Shown here piece after piece: positions 35,873 through 38,755 of a DNA stretch of 38,755 bases. Numbering within the stretch: the stretch's first letter is position 1; each line of letters starts with the position of its first letter. Under the pieces are notes generated by a model. It made no database searches. It saw nothing but the letters and a program-made list of their open reading frames with translations, and was not told where the DNA came from. A program made the translations under genes and the position numbers. Source of the stretch: a virus. The stretch is from the IMG/VR virus record IMGVR_UViG_3300021964_000184, positions 1 to 38,755 of that record; one strand, 5' to 3'.

Positions 35873-36832
35873 ATGAATTTATTAACAGAAAGAGAATACT
35901 ATAAACCCTTTAACTATCCTTGGGCTTTTGAGCACTACAAGTCTCAGCAGCATATGCATTGGCTTCCTGATGAAGTCAATCTAGCGGATGATTTAAAGGA
36001 TTATAGAGAAAAAATGAGCGAGGGAAATAGAAGGCTGCTTTCAAGCATCTTTCGTTTCTTTACACAAGCAGATGTAGATGTATGCTGTGGCTACGCAAAA
36101 CACTATTTGCCTACATTTAAGCAGCCAGAGGTTCGAATGATGTTGTCGGCCTTCGCCGCAATGGAAGCAGTGCATCAAGAGGCATACTCGTTACTTCTCG
36201 AAACTCTAGGGTTTGGGGATGATGAGTATCAAAAGTTCTTTGAACATAAGGCAATGCTTGATAAGCATGAGCATCTAAGTAACTTTGGAATGGATACACC
36301 TATGGATATTGCAAAAACCATGGCTATCTATTCCGGATTTACCGAGGGAGTACAGTTATTTAGTAGCTTTGCTATTCTACTAAACTTTCCTCGCCATAAC
36401 TTGATGAAAGGCATGGGACAGATTGTCACATGGTCAATTCGCGATGAGACCCTTCATGTTGAAGGAATGTCACAGCTATTCCGAACGTTTATTAAAGAAA
36501 ACCCAGATCTATGGAATGACGATTTAAAGTATGAAATCTATTGCGCGGCAGAGCGAACCGTGGAACTAGAAGACGCTTTTATTGATTTGTGCTTTGAAGG
36601 CGCAGACGTGCCTGAGCTAACAGCGGAAGAAGTAAAGTCTTACATTCGATATATTGCAGATCGAAGATTGCTAGGTCTAGGTATGAAGAAAATCTTTTCA
36701 AGCGAAGAAAATCCTCTTCCTTGGTTAGATTATATGCTGAATGGCGTAGAACACGCTAACTTTTTTGAGAATCGAGCTACTGAATACTCTCGAGCGAGTA
36801 CTACAGGTAATTGGCAGGACATTTTTAAATAA
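35873..36832 (+). CDS. nrdB: Ribonucleotide reductase class Ia small subunit
   Basis: 319 residues with ferritin-like di-iron fold. AAMEAVHQEAYSLLLETLG supplies Glu, His and the radical-type Tyr (E-x2-H-x3-Y), and TWSIRDETLHVEG the second Glu-x2-His. FFTQADVDVCCGYA is the first-ligand region. It generates the tyrosyl radical for NrdA. I chose the ATG at 35873, after the small membrane gene, over the frame opening at 35813. It is the last enzyme of the long rightward operon. Confidence 0.95.
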   Translation: MNLLTEREYYKPFNYPWAFEHYKSQQHMHWLPDEVNLADDLKDYREKMSEGNRRLLSSIFRFFTQADVDVCCGYAKHYLPTFKQPEVRMMLSAFAAMEAVHQEAYSLLLETLGFGDDEYQKFFEHKAMLDKHEHLSNFGMDTPMDIAKTMAIYSGFTEGVQLFSSFAILLNFPRHNLMKGMGQIVTWSIRDETLHVEGMSQLFRTFIKENPDLWNDDLKYEIYCAAERTVELEDAFIDLCFEGADVPELTAEEVKSYIRYIADRRLLGLGMKKIFSSEENPLPWLDYMLNGVEHANFFENRATEYSRASTTGNWQDIFK

Positions 36833-36843
36833 GGAATCCTACT

Positions 36844-37077
36844 ATGGCCACCGCAGAAATGCAAGAAGAAACAAAATCAACTTTAAACTTCAATGGTATT
36901 GAGTATCCATTAGATGAGCTAACTGAAGAACAGCATTATTTAGTAGCTCAAATACAGGATATTGAAAACCAGTTGAGGCAATTAAACTCTAGAGAGCATC
37001 AAGCAAGAATTGCTAAAGAAGGTTTTGTAGAATTACTTGGAAGATCTCTCCAGCCAGAAGAAGCTGGAGAAGGTTAG
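36844..37077 (+). CDS. DUF6447-like small phage protein, 77 aa
   Basis: After a short acidic N terminus, the pattern TLNFNGIEYPLDELTEEQHY, then DIENQLRQLNSREHQARIAK, resembles a family of small phage proteins with a two-strand start followed by a coiled helix (DUF6447). Its function is unknown. It begins 11 bases after nrdB and is followed directly by a terminator, so it ends the replication operon. Confidence 0.7.
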   Translation: MATAEMQEETKSTLNFNGIEYPLDELTEEQHYLVAQIQDIENQLRQLNSREHQARIAKEGFVELLGRSLQPEEAGEG

Positions 37078-37083
37078 GGGGAA

Positions 37084-37105
37084 GGGAGCAAAAGCTCCCT
37101 TTTTT
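37084..37105 (+). terminator. Rho-independent terminator at the convergent junction
   Basis: GGGAGC (37084-37089), loop AAAA, GCTCCC (37094-37099), then six T. It separates the rightward replication operon from the leftward tail-fibre gene. Confidence 0.92.
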
Positions 37106-37109
37106 ACGA

Positions 37110-38755
37110 CTATGCGTTTTCTAGTTGAGTAATTCTTGCCTCTAACTCTTGTATTGTTGCTACAAGTAGTGGAACCAATTTACTCTGATCTATGCCTTGA
37201 TAATCGGGTATTGTATTACCGTCCTCATCCAGTTTATTATCACCAACAGAAACGCCATCCGGCAATTCCTCGCCCTCTTGCCATACTTCTACTTCATTGT
37301 GTGTTCCTGTAATCGCTTCAGGCACAACAGACTGCACTTCATGCGCCAAGAAACCATCAACAGTTGTATCAGCATCTGCAATAAAGTTAAACCTTGAAGG
37401 ATTGAGCTGCTTCAGACGTTCTGTAGCCCCTGTTAGTGCTACTACATTTTCTTTCAGTCGATAATCTGAACTAGTGCTGTAAGTAGTTGAGGTAGTACTG
37501 ATAGTGATCTTACCTACAAGACTGGAACTATTCGATGTATTTCTAAATTGCATAACATCAGAGCTTGGAGCCCACATGTATATCTGCCCACCATTGGTGT
37601 CTCCAATTGCTGAACTATGGATCTTAACTCCAGCCCTAGTGCTGGTGGAGGCGTCCGCCTTTTGCCTATGTACATAGAAGTGTCCATCTCTATCAATAGT
37701 AACATGAGGATCTTTGTTCTCAAACTTATACCGTTCTCCGCTAAGAAACAAGTTCATCTTACCATCGGCTTCTGCTTCAGCCCACATCCCAGAGAAGTGT
37801 CCTTCAGCTCCACTTGTATCATTATTGCCTATGAGAAAACCGCCGCAAAAATCTCCGTTAGCTGTTTCCGCATTTCTAAAGGCAATTACTACTGAACCAG
37901 TAGGGCTGGCAGATACTAGCTGTGTACCAGGATTATAATTAGATGTGGATCGCGTAGGAGCAGTAGTCATTCCGTGAAACAGATCTCCCGCAGAATCAAT
38001 TGTGAGTGCTACTGAAGTCGCATTGTCATCGATGCCAGCACTACTACCACCTCCAGTACCTGTGACACCTTGGGGACCCGTAGCACCTGTAACACCTGTA
38101 GCGCCTGCAGGGCCAGTAGTATTTGCATCAGTACCATCAGCACCTGTAGCACCTGTAGCACCTGTAGCACCTTGAATACCTGTAGGGCCTTGAATGCCTT
38201 GAGCGCCTGTAGGGCCATCAGCACCGTCAGCACCTGTAGCACCTGTAGCGCCTTGAATGCCTTGAATGCCTTGAATGCCTGTAGCGCCCGCAGCACCTTG
38301 AATGCCTTGAGCACCTGTAGCTCCTGTAACACCTTGAGCACCGTCAGTACCATCAGTACCATCAGTACCTGTAATACCTTGTATGCCTTGAGCACCGTCA
38401 GCACCTGTAGCACCTACAGCACCATCAGCACCTGTAGCGCCTGTAGCGCCTTGAGTGCCTTGAATGCCTTGAATGCCTTGAATGCCTGTAGCGCCCGCAG
38501 CACCTTGAATGCCTTGAGCACCTGTAGCTCCTGTAACACCTTGAGCACCGTCAGTACCATCAGTACCTGTAATACCTTGTATGCCTTGAGCACCGTCAGC
38601 ACCTGTAGCACCTACAGCACCATCAGCACCTGTAGCGCCTTGAGTGCCTTGAATGCCTTGAATGCCTTGAATGCCTGTAGCGCCCGCAGCACCTTGAATG
38701 CCTTGAGCACCTGTAGCTCCTGTAACACCTTGAGCACCGTCAGTACCATCAGTAC
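37110..38755 (-). CDS. Tail fibre with collagen-like repeats and S74 autocleaving chaperone (5' end outside window)
   Basis: The frame stays open from the right edge to TAG at 37110, at least 547 codons. The first 230 or so are collagen-like G-x-y triplets, then a short linker (GGGSSAG), a beta-rich segment, and a C-terminal peptidase S74 domain: [20 protein letters not shown] with the Ser/Lys dyad, then [15 protein letters not shown] and [21 protein letters not shown]74 chaperones trimerise fibres and then cut themselves off. The Met at 37970 is internal; the collagen region continues in the same frame. It is the receptor-binding or fibre protein, and the only structural gene seen. Confidence 0.93.
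   Translation of the reverse strand, partial: TDGTDGAQGVTGATGAQGIQGAAGATGIQGIQGIQGTQGATGADGAVGATGADGAQGIQGITGTDGTDGAQGVTGATGAQGIQGAAGATGIQGIQGIQGTQGATGATGADGAVGATGADGAQGIQGITGTDGTDGTDGAQGVTGATGAQGIQGAAGATGIQGIQGIQGATGATGADGADGPTGAQGIQGPTGIQGATGATGATGADGTDANTTGPAGATGVTGATGPQGVTGTGGGSSAGIDDNATSVALTIDSAGDLFHGMTTAPTRSTSNYNPGTQLVSASPTGSVVIAFRNAETANGDFCGGFLIGNNDTSGAEGHFSGMWAEAEADGKMNLFLSGERYKFENKDPHVTIDRDGHFYVHRQKADASTSTRAGVKIHSSAIGDTNGGQIYMWAPSSDVMQFRNTSNSSSLVGKITISTTSTTYSTSSDYRLKENVVALTGATERLKQLNPSRFNFIADADTTVDGFLAHEVQSVVPEAITGTHNEVEVWQEGEELPDGVSVGDNKLDEDGNTIPDYQGIDQSKLVPLLVATIQELEARITQLENA
38049..38755 (-). repeat. Collagen-like triplet region with 207/189-base higher-order repeats
   Basis: The 9-base G-x-y-like unit repeats to the window edge on the minus strand. 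A longer block recurs with starts at 38281, 38488 and 38677, giving spacings of 207 and 189 bases. The two blocks differ by 18 bases, i.e. two 9-base units, so the reading frame is kept. Confidence 0.9.

Noticed and set aside
37110-37970. A complete 286-residue S74 protein starting at 37970
   Set aside because: That Met is internal. The same frame continues upstream without a stop into the collagen-like repeats and out of the window.
38009-38611. Two leftward frames encoding Leu/Val-Gln repeats (MLQVLTVLK type)
   Set aside because: They are out-of-frame readings of the collagen-like repeat. The frame continuous with the S74 domain gives G-x-y triplets to the window edge.
38049-38755. CRISPR-like or non-coding tandem repeat
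   Set aside because: The units are contiguous 9-base codon triplets with no spacers and keep one reading frame into the S74 domain.

Overview
The window is part of the genome of a virulent tailed double-stranded DNA phage (Caudoviricetes). The sequence is AT-rich, and genes are packed with 1 to 20 base overlaps, many of the ATGA type. It carries a full set of replication, nucleotide-synthesis and lysis genes. The gene set resembles marine T4-like phages with T5-like elements: gp46/gp47-type SbcC/SbcD, a gp32-like single-strand binding protein, Hsp20, a class Ia ribonucleotide reductase, ThyX, glutaredoxin, a family A DNA polymerase and an NAD-dependent ligase split over two genes. The host cannot be fixed from the sequence. 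The sigma70-type promoters, signal peptides, lipoboxes and spanin-like pair point to a Gram-negative bacterium. I saw no tRNA, CRISPR array, insertion sequence or integrase.

Layout. Positions 1-600 hold the end of one gene, then about 450 bases with no convincing gene and many complementary segments, closed by a strong terminator. This is a candidate structured RNA. Positions 602-2404 form a rightward operon of very small proteins. Positions 2403-10687 are a leftward block. From its promoter at 10713-10741 it encodes a SANT/HTH protein, a SleB-like wall hydrolase, ribosomal protein bS21, a coiled-coil protein, a glycosyltransferase, a spanin-like pair, a MazG-like protein, two SAM methyltransferases, a nucleotidyltransferase-cupin fusion, a second glycosyltransferase-like protein, a ParB-like protein and serine hydroxymethyltransferase. 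A second leftward promoter lies at 6285-6313. Positions 10741-11055 are a divergent control region with an inverted repeat and a tiny independent transcription unit.

From 10991 to 37105 everything reads rightward. First come nucleotide-pool genes, a glycosyltransferase, Hsp20, a T4-type lysozyme and membrane proteins. Next are ThyX, glutaredoxin and a peroxiredoxin, then DNA-binding proteins, a PC4-like protein and the split ligase. The replication and recombination genes follow: helicase, primase, polymerase, SF2 helicase, SSB, SbcD/SbcC, a nuclease and a flap exonuclease. NrdA and NrdB close the block. From the right edge a leftward tail-fibre gene enters the window: collagen-like repeats followed by an S74 self-cleaving chaperone domain.

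How the parts work together. NrdA/NrdB with glutaredoxin make deoxynucleotides. ThyX makes dTMP and releases tetrahydrofolate, which the phage GlyA can recharge from serine, so the two enzymes form a closed one-carbon loop. The MazG-like and DUF5664-like proteins trim nucleotide pools. Timing appears to be set by at least ten near-identical promoters (TTCTTGAC then TATAAT with a 17-18 base spacer) on both strands. Five small SANT/HTH-type proteins and the PC4-like protein are candidate phage regulators. The bS21 homologue suggests an effect on host translation.
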